The position numbers and the translations under genes were made by a program. Of a DNA stretch of 64,000 bases, positions 1 to 11,884 are shown one piece after another. The notes beneath the pieces were generated by a model that was not told the DNA's origin, ran no database searches, and saw only the letters and a list, made by a program, of their open reading frames with translations. Position 1 is the first letter of the stretch. Each line of letters opens with the position of its first letter. Source of the DNA: Corynespora cassiicola (Eukaryota > Ascomycota > Dothideomycetes > Pleosporales > Corynesporascaceae); NCBI GenBank assembly GCA_022059125.1, contig JAEUWY010000001.1, forward strand, positions 4,464,001 to 4,528,000, written 5' to 3'.

Positions 1-443
1 GCTCTACTCTAGGTGAAATTACATTTGATGCTCTCCAAGACACGAGGTGAAATTCACAATAGTGTTTTTTGTTGAGAGTAACTTGAGAGAACAGTCGACG
101 TCCAAGAAACAGTTTCAAGGCTCGACGCTCTCAAGTATATAGAGGATTAAGATGAAGGCTTCTGCCATGTGTAATAATAGGGACATGATACAAAACATCA
201 TCCATTACCATGTCTATCAACTGTACACGTCCACGGAAAATAAAAGCAAGGTTTAGCAAAGCGTTTTGAGCCAATAAAATACACATATATACAGGCTCGA
301 TGCAAAGATGAATCTATGAACTCGACGTGCTGAACGCCTCCAAATGCAACAAGAATATATCGCATGCAAGACCGCAAAAGCCCCCAACCAGGTATCATAA
401 ACTCAAGGTCGCTCAATGTGCAGTTTCGTCGGCCTCGTCACTT

Positions 444-1549
444 CTACTCCAAGCCCTTGACCTTGCGGTAAAGCCTCTTGTGCTCCTCCAAAAAGACGAA
501 TGTGAGGATGGTGTGCGGACCCATGCGGATGAAGCTAGGAACCCATCCCTTGAACATCCAGCGCAGGCCCTCTTGCTTGGTGGTCTCTGCGACCAGGCGG
601 ATAATGCTCTTTTGCTCGTGGGAACTCATCACGCGAGTCTTGATCACGTCAACGGGGGAACAGATGGTCGTCGCCACAAAGCCCGCCAGGAAAGAAGCCG
701 TGAAATGGGTGGTCAGGTTATCCTTGAGCTGGGTCTTCTCCAGCAGCAGACGCTTGAAGGTGTCATAACTGGCCAACTGTCCGACCGTCATGAGGACAGC
801 CCTGGAGGAGTTGGGCCAGACACCCCTCCAGAGCTGGCCTACACCTTCCTCGCGCGCAACACGCACCAGGCCGTCAAGCGCATGCTTATAGTTTCTCCTC
901 TTCTCCGGGGGAAGCGCTGTATCGTGCTGCATCCGCACATTCAAAATGTCTCCTGGGTTTCCGGCGAAGCCGCCTAGAAAGCCCGACACGGAAGCCATGG
1001 CTACGAGGGTCAAGAAAGAGGGCTTCTTCTCGGGGGTCGTGATGCGGTCTTTGATGGTTTCGTAAACACCAAAGCGCGTCATGCTATAGGTCAATTGGCG
1101 GAGTTGGGCGGCGGAGAGCTGTGTATCGCGTCAGCGTCAGCATGCGCCTTACGCCGCAATGGAAACCAAACAAAAAAAATCTCCACATACACCGCGATAC
1201 AATCCCGTGACCCCATCTGTCTTTGCGACATGGAGGAACATTTGCATCATGTTTAGCCGTACTCCATTGTGGGCCTGAGTTTGCAACCTGACCTGAAATT
1301 CGTAAGCAAAAAAGTTTGGGCGCGACAGGAGTGTTGTCGAATTACCTTTACTACACAAAAAGTCAGCACAAGACGGACAGAAGATAATAATCACAAGCTA
1401 AACATACCCAAGTCCAGTGGATGCGTGAAACAAGCCGCGAAGCAGCTGGCGCTTCCACCGAACCAGAAGGGATAACTTATCGCCTTCTTCTGGACATCCT
1501 CGGACTTCCTAAGTTCAGGAGCGCTCACCTGTTTCGCAAGGGCCGGCAT
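444..1549 (-). CDS. DIC1: Mitochondrial dicarboxylate carrier (SLC25 family), four exons
   Basis: Inner-membrane carrier, probably exchanging dicarboxylates such as malate or succinate for phosphate; substrate is inferred from overall resemblance to fungal DIC1. Proposed exons, in transcription order: 1549-1408, 1350-1346, 1292-1191, 1118-444, giving 307 residues, the usual carrier length. All three mitochondrial-carrier signatures are readable: HPLDLVKVRLQ, NPGDILNVRMQ and SPVDVIKTRVM. The first exists only if a 5-nt microexon (taaag, minus strand) is spliced in. Introns are 57, 53 and 72 nt, each starting gta, with a clear CTGAC branch site in the first. The start codon begins the first good carrier reading frame; about 40 more codons are open upstream without another ATG, so the start is likely but not proven. 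Divergent from the gene at 1814. Family assignment is firm, exact substrate less so. Confidence 0.9.
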
Positions 1550-1813
1550 GGTGTTGAACGGGATATCACCGCCTGCTGCATATAGCCGACCGGGGAGCGA
1601 AATGTGCGGCTGGGCTTCGAGAACGAAGATCTGACGAGAGAATGTTCAGGTCGAGGGTGCGCCAGCTTCGGAGCTTTGAACGTCATTGGGAAAATTGGCT
1701 TTCGGCTCTCGGGAACAGTCCGGGGCTTGGCGTCGCGTGGTCGGATGCGTCCCTTTTCTCAGCGCCCATTGACGCGTTTGCCGGTTTCCTTCCACAACGC
1801 CTTTGCATCAAAG
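1550..1813. promoter_or_regulatory. Shared divergent promoter of two mitochondrial-protein genes
   Basis: Only 264 bp separate the start codons of the dicarboxylate carrier (minus strand) and the mitochondrial Phe-tRNA synthetase (plus strand). The stretch must hold both 5' UTRs and both core promoters. No obvious TATA box was seen. Coordinated expression is inferred from spacing and from the shared destination of the products. Confidence 0.5.
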
Positions 1814-3718
1814 ATGGCGCCATTAGGTCCACTATCGGCTCGGTTCTGCCGTCAATTGAACCGACATGTGTCATCTAGATTGGGTGCGCGCAGAATAGCG
1901 CCGCGCCCGTGGCTATGCAGCGTTCGCTACAGCTCAGGTATGTCCGGTCATATGATTAGTTTTCACGTGCTAGACTTTTTTTTTACGTCTTCTTCCATCC
2001 CAAGTCCCCGTTTGAATTTTTTGAAATCCGGTCAAGTGGTTCCATTTATGATATCATTGTGGATAATCTGACCACTTCTTCTATTCTCTTTTTAGTTTCT
2101 TTGGAGTCTGTATATCCGTGGGTTGTATGTCTTCAAGGTTGTTGCTGCAAGGATGTCGTCTACAGCGCAACCTCGTTCCACTACATGTTCAAGGCTATGT
2201 TGATGGGAGGCTCTCTGTTCAGTTTCTGTTTTCTCATTCAACTGTGCTATCTCTGTTACATAGTCTAGACAGTCTTGAGCATTATCCTACCACATTCTGT
2301 CACTCCAACCTCATACAACAGTTCCCTAGATTCTGTCACACTCCAAGCTCCCCTCTAAACACCAAACAGGAACTGCCCAGAATGAAGTCACCATCGAAGG
2401 AAAAACCTACAAGACGGACGAATGGATGAACGTCCCCTCGAGCATCCTCTCAGCCATCCCCCGAAGGCTACATCTCCAGCCAGATCACCCCCTCCTCATC
2501 ACCCGCAAACTCATCGAATCCCGCTTCCCGGGCTACAAGACCCACAACGACCTCTTCCCCGTCGTAACGACGGCCCAAAACTTCGACTCCCTAGGCTTCC
2601 CCCCCGACCACGTCGGCCGCAACAGAACCGACACGTACTACCTGAACCAAACCACGGTCCTGCGCACGCACACGTCGGCCCACCAGGCCGACACGTTCCG
2701 CGCCCAGGAGAGCGACGGCTACCTCATCAGCGCAGACGTCTACCGCCGCGACGCCATCGACCGCAGCCACTACCCCGTCTTCCACCAGATGGAGGGCGCC
2801 CGCACCTGGGACCGCGCCGCAGCGCGCAAGGCGGGCAAGCCCCTCGCAGACCTGATCTGGGCCGACGTCGCAAAGATCCCCAAACACGACATTGCGGTCG
2901 ACGACCCGAACCCGACCATCCACCCGGAGCGGAACCCGCTGCAGGCCACGCATTCCGCCGACGAGGTCGAAGCCATCGCCGCGCACCTGAAGCGCAGCCT
3001 CGAAGACATGGTCGTGACAATCTTCAACGCCGCGTCCGCCGCCTCAGAAGCGCCGGGGGCGGAGCCGGAGCAGAAGGAAGCCCTCCAAATCCGCTGGGTG
3101 GAGGCCTACTTCCCCTTCACCACCCCGAGCTGGGAACTCGAAGTCTTCTGGCAGGGCTCCTGGCTCGAAGTCCTCGGCTGCGGCATCGTCCAGCACTCCA
3201 TCCTCGAAAACGCCTCCGCACCCGACCGCCTCGGATGGGCGTTTGGCATCGGCCTCGAGCGCATCGCCATGCTGCTGTACTCCATCCCCGACATTCGCCT
3301 GTTCTGGAGCAAGGATCCGCGCTTCTTGGACCAGTTTTGCGAGGACGCCGCGGGGGCCAAGATGAAGAGGTTCGTGCCGTTTAGCAAGTTTCCGGCTTGC
3401 TTCAAGGATGTGAGTTTTTGGGTGGGCGCGGGGGGGTCGGCGGCGGGGGGGAGGGAGCCGGTGCCGGGGGCGAAGGCGGCAGAGGGGAGGTTCCATGAGA
3501 ATGATGTCATGGAGATTGCGCGTGAGGTCGGGGGTGATTTGGTAGAGGATGTGAGACTCACGGATGAGTTTGTGCATCCGAAGACGGGGAGGAGGAGTCT
3601 TTGCTATCGGGTTAATTACCGGAGTTTGGAGAGGACTCTCACCAATGAGGAGACGAATGAGCTGCATGAGAGGTTGAGGGGGCAGTTGGTGGAGAAGCTG
3701 GGGGTGGAGTTGAGGTAG
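1814..3718 (+). CDS. MSF1: Mitochondrial phenylalanyl-tRNA synthetase, two exons
   Basis: Charges mitochondrial tRNA-Phe with phenylalanine as a monomeric class II synthetase. Exons 1814-1937 and 2370-3718 encode 490 residues. Residues 1-41 are Arg/Ser-rich without acidic residues, as expected for a mitochondrial targeting peptide, and are supplied almost wholly by exon 1. The catalytic core includes LRTHTSAHQADTF, DVYRRDAIDRSHYPVF, a motif-2-like stretch ending WLEVLGCGIVQ, and motif 3 GWAFGIGLERIAMLLYSIPD near residue 330. The C-terminal FDX-ACB tRNA-binding domain runs from about residue 378 to the end. The single intron is 432 nt, long for this window; donor gtatgt, acceptor aaacag. Phase matches only with this acceptor, giving the junction YSSG-TAQNEV. 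An internal in-frame ATG at 2426 would lack the targeting peptide. Identification is secure. Confidence 0.95.
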
Positions 3719-3757
3719 AAGGTGAGAGTGTGGGATTTGTTGATGGAGGGAGGGGAG

Positions 3758-3782
3758 GGCCTGGCCTGGCCTGGCCTGGCCT
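3758..3782 (+). repeat. (GGCCT)5 microsatellite
   Basis: Five perfect head-to-tail copies of GGCCT, 40 bp after the stop codon of the mitochondrial Phe-tRNA synthetase gene and probably within its 3' UTR. No function is implied. Confidence 0.9.
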
Positions 3783-6700
3783 GGGGTTGCATCGCAGTGT
3801 AAAAGTACGTGTTCGCTGTACGATATAAAGACTCCGTTTGTATTATAACCATTACGCCGCTACGGCACGGGAAAATGGGAATCTACTTCGTCAATCTACT
3901 AGACCATGTACCGGGTATCCTCCCAATCCTTCTCTCCTGCACCCCGCATTCCACAACACCCGCCTAGCCCAGGGAAAAAGCAATCATACACACTCACAAA
4001 TATAACCCTCTCTGCAATATCTCCCCCGCTCTCTCGCGTCCAGAGATCCGGTTCTATCCACGCTCTCCCATGTCCATATCACCGCCACCTACACCCCTCG
4101 TCCGCATGGCCCTTTTTATCCACCGACGTCTAAACCCCCCGTGCCCATCAATTGCGGGGAAACACAAGCTGTCGTATGCACCACGCATGCACGCCGTCGG
4201 CTATCAAGCTCGCCTCCGCGAACCGCGAATCTGGAGATGGGTGGAGATGTAGGGTGTGAGTGGGCCGTAGCAAAGAGCCGGGTGTGGACCGTCTGGTGAT
4301 TAGAAAAAGCAGGCAAATGGGGTGTCTAGCGTGAGGCACAGATGAGGGAGGGTCAGGACGGGAGCGCGAAGTTCCGAATGCAAGACCAGCGGCTGTTTGC
4401 CGAATGCATGCTCACTCTTACGTCCCTGGGTGCGGATTCTGCCGCGCAGGATTGGGGCCTTGCTGGCTTGGGCGGCGGGGCCGCATGTACGCAAGTGTAT
4501 TCGTGCTGGGGGGGTTAGTCGTAGATGGAGAAAAGCGTAGAGATGTGAGGGCACAAAGAGAGACGCAGACCATGGAAAGAAAGGCGGACGTGAGAATAAG
4601 AATAAGCTCGGGACGGGGTGTGTAGTACAAAAGGCACGGGATTGCGTTATTGGGGGTCGGGTCGGCGGGCGCTGATGACCAGCAGCAAGGCAAACAGTCT
4701 GTGCGTGAGGGACCCTTTCTACCGCCCGTCCCAGGATCCAACTTTTTCCCCGTCCCTATGAAATCCTATACTTGCTTTTAGCCAGACGCGCAAGCCTTGC
4801 GGGGGCATGGGCAAGGGAAGCCTTGCGCTCTTGTGTGTTGGGCGTGCGAAGCTTTTGGTGCCGTTCAAGTCGCCGTCTCGGCCGGCCTTATGGCTGCCTG
4901 GGCGAGAGAGAGAGAGGCAGGCAAGGCCGCGCGCGCGCCGCGGTTTATGCTTGAATTCACGGGAAGCGCGAAACCCCTCCAGGGTCCAGCTTTTATCGAT
5001 TGCGATGGGGCGGGGCTCGAGGTACGAACGTGGAGGGGTTGCGCTTCCTGGTGCTCCAAATGTCTGGGAACATGGCTTGGGGATGCCTGTCTCTTATGGT
5101 TGCTCGCTACGGGTCATATGCCGGGAGAATAAGACGGTGGGTGGGAGGGATCTGGGGGGGAAACGCGCAGCGAATCAGAAGCCGGGGCGGTATTGAAAAC
5201 GGCGACTGGTTGAGCTATTCAGCTTGAGGCGGACATGAGGTAGGGGCGGAGAAGGGCAGAGGGAGGGAAGGGGAGGAGGGCGGGCGGGAATAGAGGTGAA
5301 GTGGGGTGGAGGGAGGTAGTCAGTCGGTGCGAAGCAACGGGCCAATGAGTAGGCAGGCCGTTGGGCATGGCGGAAGCGGGTTCGATTGCCATGACGGAGG
5401 AGGGAAAATGCTCAACGCTCTCGGAACGAGACTTGCATCCGCGATCCTAGAACGGCAAGCGCAGCGAATCGGGAAGTAGAAAAGAGGTTGGGGCTTCTTC
5501 GGCTCGTTGCATCCCGTTGCGGAGAATGGTATTGAGTGATAGGCACTCCGGCGTCATGTCGGTTCCCTACTCGTCATGTCGGTTAGACGTTATGTCGGCG
5601 GAACGTGTCGTGTAGGTGCTTTGCCGGCCATAGGGCCCCATAGTCGTGCAGATACAATGCAGTTTTTAGAAGTCGTACTTGCCTACAAGTGGCGAATATT
5701 GGGCTGCTGACAGTTATGACAGCCGAACCTTGGACGTCTATGCATGACAGAAGGCGATTTAAGTTGCGGGACAGAGAGGCGATGTAAAGATTAGAGTTTT
5801 GTGCAGTGTAAAAACCGATGACACGAGTGGCCGAGTTGCAGATGGGAAATTTGAAAGGGCCGTTGAGGGGAAAGACTGAAGGAGAGTGGGGAGAAATCGA
5901 GGTAGACGCCCTGTTTGTTCTCTTTGACACCCACGTGGGATGGAGACAGTCGTAATCGTCGTATAGACGAACAGATGCCAGCTTGCCACCCTGGCGAGAA
6001 GATTATCATTTCCGAATGGCAAACCTGCTGTCGTGGTTGTGTGGCTTGGCCCATGACGGGCTGCTCGAGTATTGCAGGACGCAGCTGTGTGACTTGATGT
6101 TTCCTCAGAGGTTTCGATGTCCCGTTTCACTCAGGGTGTTGAGGGGGGGAAACCGGGGGTGTACAGGGACGTCCTTGTCCAGCACAATATGACGACAACT
6201 GGAAATGAACCGCAGGTCATCCCAGTATTGCATCCATCCTGATAGCAGTCCAGCACGTACGTAGTGTTCCAATGTGTGATTCTGCTCGACCAGAGCGGGC
6301 GCACACACTTCATATGCATGGTGGTCAATTAAAATGAACCCCCAAGCGTGTGGGCAGTTGGCCAGATTGGCCCAGCCATGTCAATATTGGCAGCGTCTTT
6401 GGGCGCAGCCGCCACAGGAGATGAATGAGAGTGACTATTTGTTCGAGATGCGCATGCTAGCCGTCTCGCGCGTCCCACGATGTGGGATCAAAGAGGTGGA
6501 ACCGCCGTAGCGAGCCTGCTGTCCCCCCCCGCGCGTGGCGACGACATGGCTGTCATGGGGCAGCCCGCCAAGTGGTGATGATCCATCTTCAGGCAGCATC
6601 CGTAACACGGCCGCGTGTGAGGGATTTCCGAAGGAAAATGTTCCTGAGGATCATGATGCGATGGTGGAGAGCGGCATGAAGCGACTGCGATCAGCATGTC

Positions 6701-7761
6701 CTACTTTATACAGCCTGACTCGATGACATGGTGTAGAATGGGACAGCTGGTGTTGATCGGCCATGCTGAAGACAGCCTCGGGAAGCAGAGTGTGAGTAGG
6801 CATGCGTTTCAAAATGCAAGCAGGAGGGGACTCGTCACATAGCTCCTCCCCAAACCCCCGGCAGGCCAACCGTTGCTGGATGCGACCCCTAACCCCCGGG
6901 GCGGCTTGGACCGTGTATTCCGCGGCGGTAGGATGGAAGATACCCTGGAGGCGAACCCTAGGCGGCGAGAAGACCAAGGCGTACTATGATGCTGATTGTG
7001 ATGGTGTATGATGCGGACATGGCTGGATGGGGAACAGGCTTGATTTGCGACGCGCCGCCATGGCATCTGCTTTGGGACGGGCATGCGGCATGCGGCAAGA
7101 CCATGGGCCGGGTGGGAGAAGAAAAAGAAAGCAGAGGGACCAGGCTTAGCAAGGCGAGGCAGGCAGGCGTTCCGCAGTCGGATAGGGCGGGGGGCAGGAT
7201 GGTACGATTTTCTCTTGCGAATCAGTGTCAAGTGTCTGTGCGTGGCTGCAGAACTGTCTATGGAAAGCTTGTCATCACGGCAGGCTTGGCGTGCTCTCGA
7301 AGCATGACTTGCATCAGAACATGGAGCTCGCGGCAGGGGAGCCGAAGGCCTCCACAGAGGGCGGACGGGCTCTCGAAAACTTTTCGGAGTCTTTGTGGTC
7401 ATGGAGACGCAGGCAGGGAAGGCGATTCCGGCGCAGAGACGCAGGCTGCGGCCGTCGGTGCTTTGTTCTTTGGCAGTTCCCTTCCTGTTTGGCGCGGGCA
7501 CCTGGGCTCCACCGTCGAGCAGAGGAGAGCCGTGGGCGCGGGAGCCACGTACAAGCAATTCGGCGAGATGAAAAAGGGTCGCCTTCGCGGTTGAAACAGC
7601 CGGTTCGGTCGCTGCGAACTGGTCATCAGGCACCCAAAAGAAACGTCCTTGTACGGGAACGGAGCGTGACGTTCCCCAAGGCCGACGGATGGCTGCAGCA
7701 GCAGGTGGGTGTTGGTGTGCCGACGCAGATTGACAGACGCAGGCACGGACAGCACGCATGA

Positions 7762-7823
7762 GTAGCAGCATGAGTAGCAGCAGCAGCAGCAACAGCAGCA
7801 ACAGCAGCAACAGCAGCAGCAGG
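7762..7823. repeat. CAG/AAC-type triplet microsatellite
   Basis: About 62 bp of imperfect AGC/AAC triplets. Both strands are open across it in several frames, which generates false Leu-, Gln- or Cys-rich reading frames. Confidence 0.9.
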
Positions 7824-8305
7824 AACGGGATCGCAGGCACGCAGGCCACGCCCGACGACCATGGCGCATGGCGGCAGCGGTTGGAAGGGGGGTTCGGCGC
7901 CGGAAAAGAGTGGGTGGGTGGGCGTGTGGGCGTGTGAGGAGGTCGGCCACGATGCTAGCCGGAAGCAAGCTTGGACGCTGTGTTGATTGCCCGGCCCACG
8001 AGGCGAAATCGGCCGCCCGGAATGGACGTGATTTCCTATCTCTGTCGCGGGGCTTGTGCGGTTTGGACTAGCAGGGCGATGGTGCTGGCTGCGAGGTGTG
8101 ACGAGCTGCTGGTGATGGCCGCTATACGAGGGGCTATACCTTGTAGGATGGATGGCTCTATTTTTTCTCGCGGAGCAGCTAGCGCACTGGCAACGCTCCC
8201 ACCCACCCAGTCAGCTACCATTGCTATAGCGACGGCTATAATCGCCACAGGAGGGATGCAGAGCTCGCGTGCGTGTGAAATTGCGTCTGCCATGGTTTTC
8301 TTGCA

Positions 8306-8347
8306 CGGCGGCGGCGGCGGCGGCGACGGCGACGGCAGCAGCAGCAG
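8306..8347. repeat. GGC/GAC/AGC triplet microsatellite
   Basis: Run of GGC triplets grading into GAC and then AGC triplets. Low-complexity sequence with no supported gene around it. Confidence 0.85.
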
Positions 8348-8520
8348 AAAAGACGGTGAGCCCGAGGGGTTCGGGGAGGGGGGGTGCTCAGCATGGGGGC
8401 ATGAATGCTAAACCCGAACAAATGCGCAGGCTGGCAACCCGGCAGCCGTTCGGGGCGGGGATGGAGGGCCAGGGCACTGGAGCATGGGAATGGCTGCGGA
8501 AGGGAGACCCTGAAGCCGGC

Positions 8521-8551
8521 GGTGGTGGAGGAGTGGTGGTGGTGGTGGTGG
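8521..8551. repeat. GGT-rich triplet microsatellite
   Basis: Imperfect run of GGT/GGA triplets in the same gene-free region as the CAG and GGC tracts. Confidence 0.8.
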
Positions 8552-9890
8552 GAGGGAGGCAGCTAGCCAGGTGGCTAGGGACTTGCCGTGCTGGTGCTTG
8601 CCGGTGCTGGCTGGCTGGCGGGCTGGCTTGCGGGCGGGCTGGCCTGAGGCGCGGCGGCCGGGCAAGTCTCTCGTCGCCCGTCGCCCGTCGTCGCGGACGG
8701 GGGCACTAGAAGACGGCGGAGGGGCCTCTAGAAAGTTCTGAGGATGTAGCTTGCAGCCACGCGCTGCTCCGCCGTCGCTGGCGAGGGGGGCGGGCGCTGA
8801 TTGGGCGGGGGCAGCAGCTGTGGCCTCGCGTGGCAGGCCTGTGAACGGGCGATCCATAGCCGCAGCCACCCCTGTCAAACGTCCCGTTTCGTTTTTTCTC
8901 GTCCCCAGTGCCCTCCCCTCGCCCAGCGACCAGCGACCGGGCAGCCGAGGCGTCGAGGCGTCGAGCCGTGAGGCGTCGAGGCCTCCGTCGGACTGGCCAT
9001 GCAACACTGCCGGCCTCAGGAGGGGGCGCGGGCCTCGGATTGCTGTGTTGCTTTGTTGGTGACGGGAGTCTCTGCGCTGCGTCAGAGAGAAAAAAAAAAT
9101 CGACCCGTCCGCCCGCCCGCCTGCTGGTGCTATTGCTGCTGGTGCTGCTGCAAACCGTACATCGCCGCTGGGCAGATGACAGTTGGGCTGGGCAGACGCA
9201 TCCTGCGTGCTCATCTCGTTACTAACGCTGCCGCATCCCCCGTGCGGCTTTCCTACCGCTTGCAGTCAAGACACCACCCACCCCCCCGGTCGCGAAAAGG
9301 AACAGGAAAACCACGACCGCACCGCGCAGCGCTCATCTCTGCGCGCATTCGTCATGTGCCCTCCCTATTCGCACCGGCCTGCCTCGCTTCCACCACATGC
9401 CTGCTGCCGGACGTGCAGGCGTGCTCGAGCCTACCGTCTGCTGCACCTCTCCCAAACCTGCCCGTGGACCCCCGCCCAGTTGACTCGCCAGTATAAGCAT
9501 ATCTATACTGGCGCCAATTATAGACAGGCCATCGACGCACCCGCCTGCATTGCGGCACCTTTGTCCCCTGCTCGCCATGCAGGTTCCCCACGAATCGCCA
9601 GACATGGGAGGTCAGGCCCGCGTTTCACCCCAAGGACCGGCTGTCAATCTTTGGGTGCGCCCCCCGAGAGCCTAGACTGCCCGCATGCTATTGGTACTTG
9701 CCCAAGCAGGGGCACTCCTCGTCTTTGCATGTAGCAATAGCAGTTTGAAGGAGCCACACTTAAAGCACCTGAGTGCCTTTTTGCCAACCGCTACTGCAGG
9801 GAACTGCCCTCATGTTTGACATGCCCGCCTCCCGAGTCTCATCAACCTTGCCATCGAGACAGTGAGCCACGCTCACTTCAAACAGCGGCC

Positions 9891-11884
9891 ATGACACACA
9901 TCGCCAATTGCATGCGCCCCGACGCCGACATGTCGAGTGTTTATATATCCCAGGAAACATCCTCGAAACCTCTGGTAAGTGTGTGCTGCTCCGGTACTGC
10001 CCACATCCACAACACCACCATCACCTCCGATGACCACCACCATCACATACAACAACACACACTGATCCAGACACCCTCCCTCCAGTCCTCCAAGGCCTCC
10101 CACGAATCAATCCACTCTCTGCAAAAGAGCCCGTCCTTCTCCAGCCTGCAATACCAGGCCGCCTCGCCAAAGTACCATTTGTGGCCCGTGCCTGCTTCAT
10201 CAAAGAGTCCCATAGGACTCACCCGCCCCAATCTGGCTTCAGACAAGCAGAGTGCCCTCTCCATGGGCCGCTCTCCCACCTCTCTGAGTGACACGGCCGC
10301 CGTGCCCGACAATGTCCCCTTCTGGCAGCGCAGTGGCTCGCTATCAAGGCGGCGGAAAGTCAGTGTCCCCGAGCTTGGTGCTACCATGGCCACCGTGCAG
10401 GAAATGGCAATCGACTCTCGTAAGTGCAGTCCTTGGGCAAAGTTGTCACCGTGGGGCTCACGCCATGCAGCCACAATCCCCGGAAGGCCTCCTCTTCGCA
10501 AGGCATCCAACGAGGCCTTTGGTCACGAGCGGTCTAGCAGTGCCCCAGGCGCCAGCTGGAGAGCTGGTCCCTTTGGTGATGCCATGATCTCTTGCGTGAC
10601 CGGCCCGTCCTACATGCCGCTGTCAGAGATGACCCCCCCAAGCTCTTCCGAGATCTCCACCGCCCCCAGCTTCAGCAACAAGACGGATGCTGGCGTCACT
10701 GTCGGAAAGCCACTGTCACCCATCTTGAGCCCCGGTGTTGCTGCAAAGCCTGCGCTCAAGGTAGACACTAGCAACATTCTGGAAGGCCTCGAACTACCTC
10801 CTCAAGTCCCGCCCAAGTCCCCCTCGCTAGAGCGCAAGGGTTCGCCTGTCCCGTTGAAACTCAACTCCAAGTCGAGCCGCACTCAGCTGCACACGCCGGC
10901 TACAGCCACCCCCAGCGGAAACACGCCCATGAGCGGATTCGATATTCGGCGATCACCAAACGTCGGGGCACCCTTCCCGACACCCATCTCTGCCGTCTCA
11001 AACTCCTTCAGCACTGGGTCGCCCTCCTCGAGCGCACTCGATCGCCGCGCCTCACCGAGAGTGGAGAAGCGCGACCCCATGGCCTCTCACAACAGGAACA
11101 TGTCGGAGTCGTCAGTCATGGATCGTGGTCGACCAGTCCGTCGGTCGAGCAAGAGGCAGAGGAGCCGGACGTGCTCCGAGAACAACAACAACCCCGACGC
11201 CCAACCCGATAACTGGAAGCTCCCTCAAGGCATGCGCATCCCCGAAGCGTCGATGCGCATGAAAGACGTCGACAAAGAGTCCCTCCACAAGCAAGCCTAT
11301 GACCAGGCCGAGAAGTTCGAGGTTCTCAACAAACGTGACGTCGCCTCCATGTCGAGGGTAAGGAACCCTTGATCTGAGACATTGCCAAGGTTTATTTTGC
11401 TGATCATACCATGTAGGAGCTCAGGGCACTCGACGAACGCTGCGAGTACCTCCGCAAGACATACAAGTCTCTACGCGCTGGCCGCCAAAAGCTTCACGGG
11501 CGCATGATTTCTTATCTCAAGCGCGGCGAGACGGTCATCTTCTCGCGCGAATCCCTGCTCAAACAGGAAGAGGCTCTTGCCGAGCTCGACGTCTCCATCG
11601 ACGAATTCATCCTGAAACTAGAGCAAGCCGAGAACCGACGCTTGCGCCTTCGTCAGAAGCTACTGGAGCATGTAGCCGCGGCGCTCGTGCTCAACCCATC
11701 GGCGAACCGGGTTGTTGAGGTCGCAGAGAGCACTCCACCCCGAAGCCCCGTCAAAGCTGAGAGTCCAGCCCGGATCGATCGGAAGGACGTCGAGTCCATC
11801 AAGATTTACGCCGACGGACACGTCCTCAATCTCTTTAGTGACATTGAGACTGCCATTGGCAAAATGTGCGAGCAAGCTTGCTAA
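9891..11884 (+). CDS. Ser/Pro-rich protein with C-terminal coiled coil, unknown function
   Basis: Family not recognised by name. Proposed exons 9891-9974, 10071-11357 and 11417-11884 give 612 residues. Residues 1 to about 430 are Ser/Pro/Thr-rich and look disordered, with many SP sites. From about residue 440 comes a charged segment strongly predicted to be helical, including ELRALDERCEYLRKTYKSL, RGETVIFSRESLLKQEEAL and LEQAENRRLRLRQKLLEHVA, which I read as a coiled coil. This C-terminal part looks conserved and is the likely functional unit. The second intron is clear (gtaagg to catgtag). The first (9975-10070, gtaagt to atccag) is 96 nt, in frame and free of stops, so retaining it only adds a His-rich stretch. 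The ATG at 9891 has a good GCCATGA context; another in-frame ATG lies at 9816. Confidence 0.75.

Larger units (their letters stand above)
3783..9890. other. About 6 kb without a recognisable gene, repeat-rich
   Basis: Six-frame reading shows only low-complexity or compositionally odd frames (Arg/Pro/Ala- or Leu-rich), none with a recognisable domain. The segment contains G-rich and purine-rich tracts, triplet microsatellites (7762-7823, 8306-8347, 8521-8551) and short CGCCCGT repeats at 8675-8688. It lies upstream of the coiled-coil protein gene and may include a long 5' UTR and regulatory region for it; that is inference. A multi-exon gene of an unknown family, or a non-coding RNA, cannot be excluded by eye. 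Confidence 0.5.

Noticed and set aside
2422..3384. Second long plus-strand frame inside the Phe-tRNA synthetase exon
   Set aside because: Pro/Arg-rich out-of-frame reading caused by high G+C at third positions; the synthetase motifs are all in the other frame.
5371..5400. Possible tRNA B-box (GGTTCGATTGCC)
   Set aside because: The flanks do not form a T-arm stem and no A-box or acceptor stem is present at the right distance.
6809..7849. Long minus-strand open frame with a poly-Leu run
   Set aside because: The Leu run is the CAG microsatellite read in one frame; other frames on both strands are equally open, and there is no domain.
8408..9214. 268-codon minus-strand open frame
   Set aside because: Ala/Pro/Arg-rich from G+C bias and triplet repeats; no domain and no plausible splice context.
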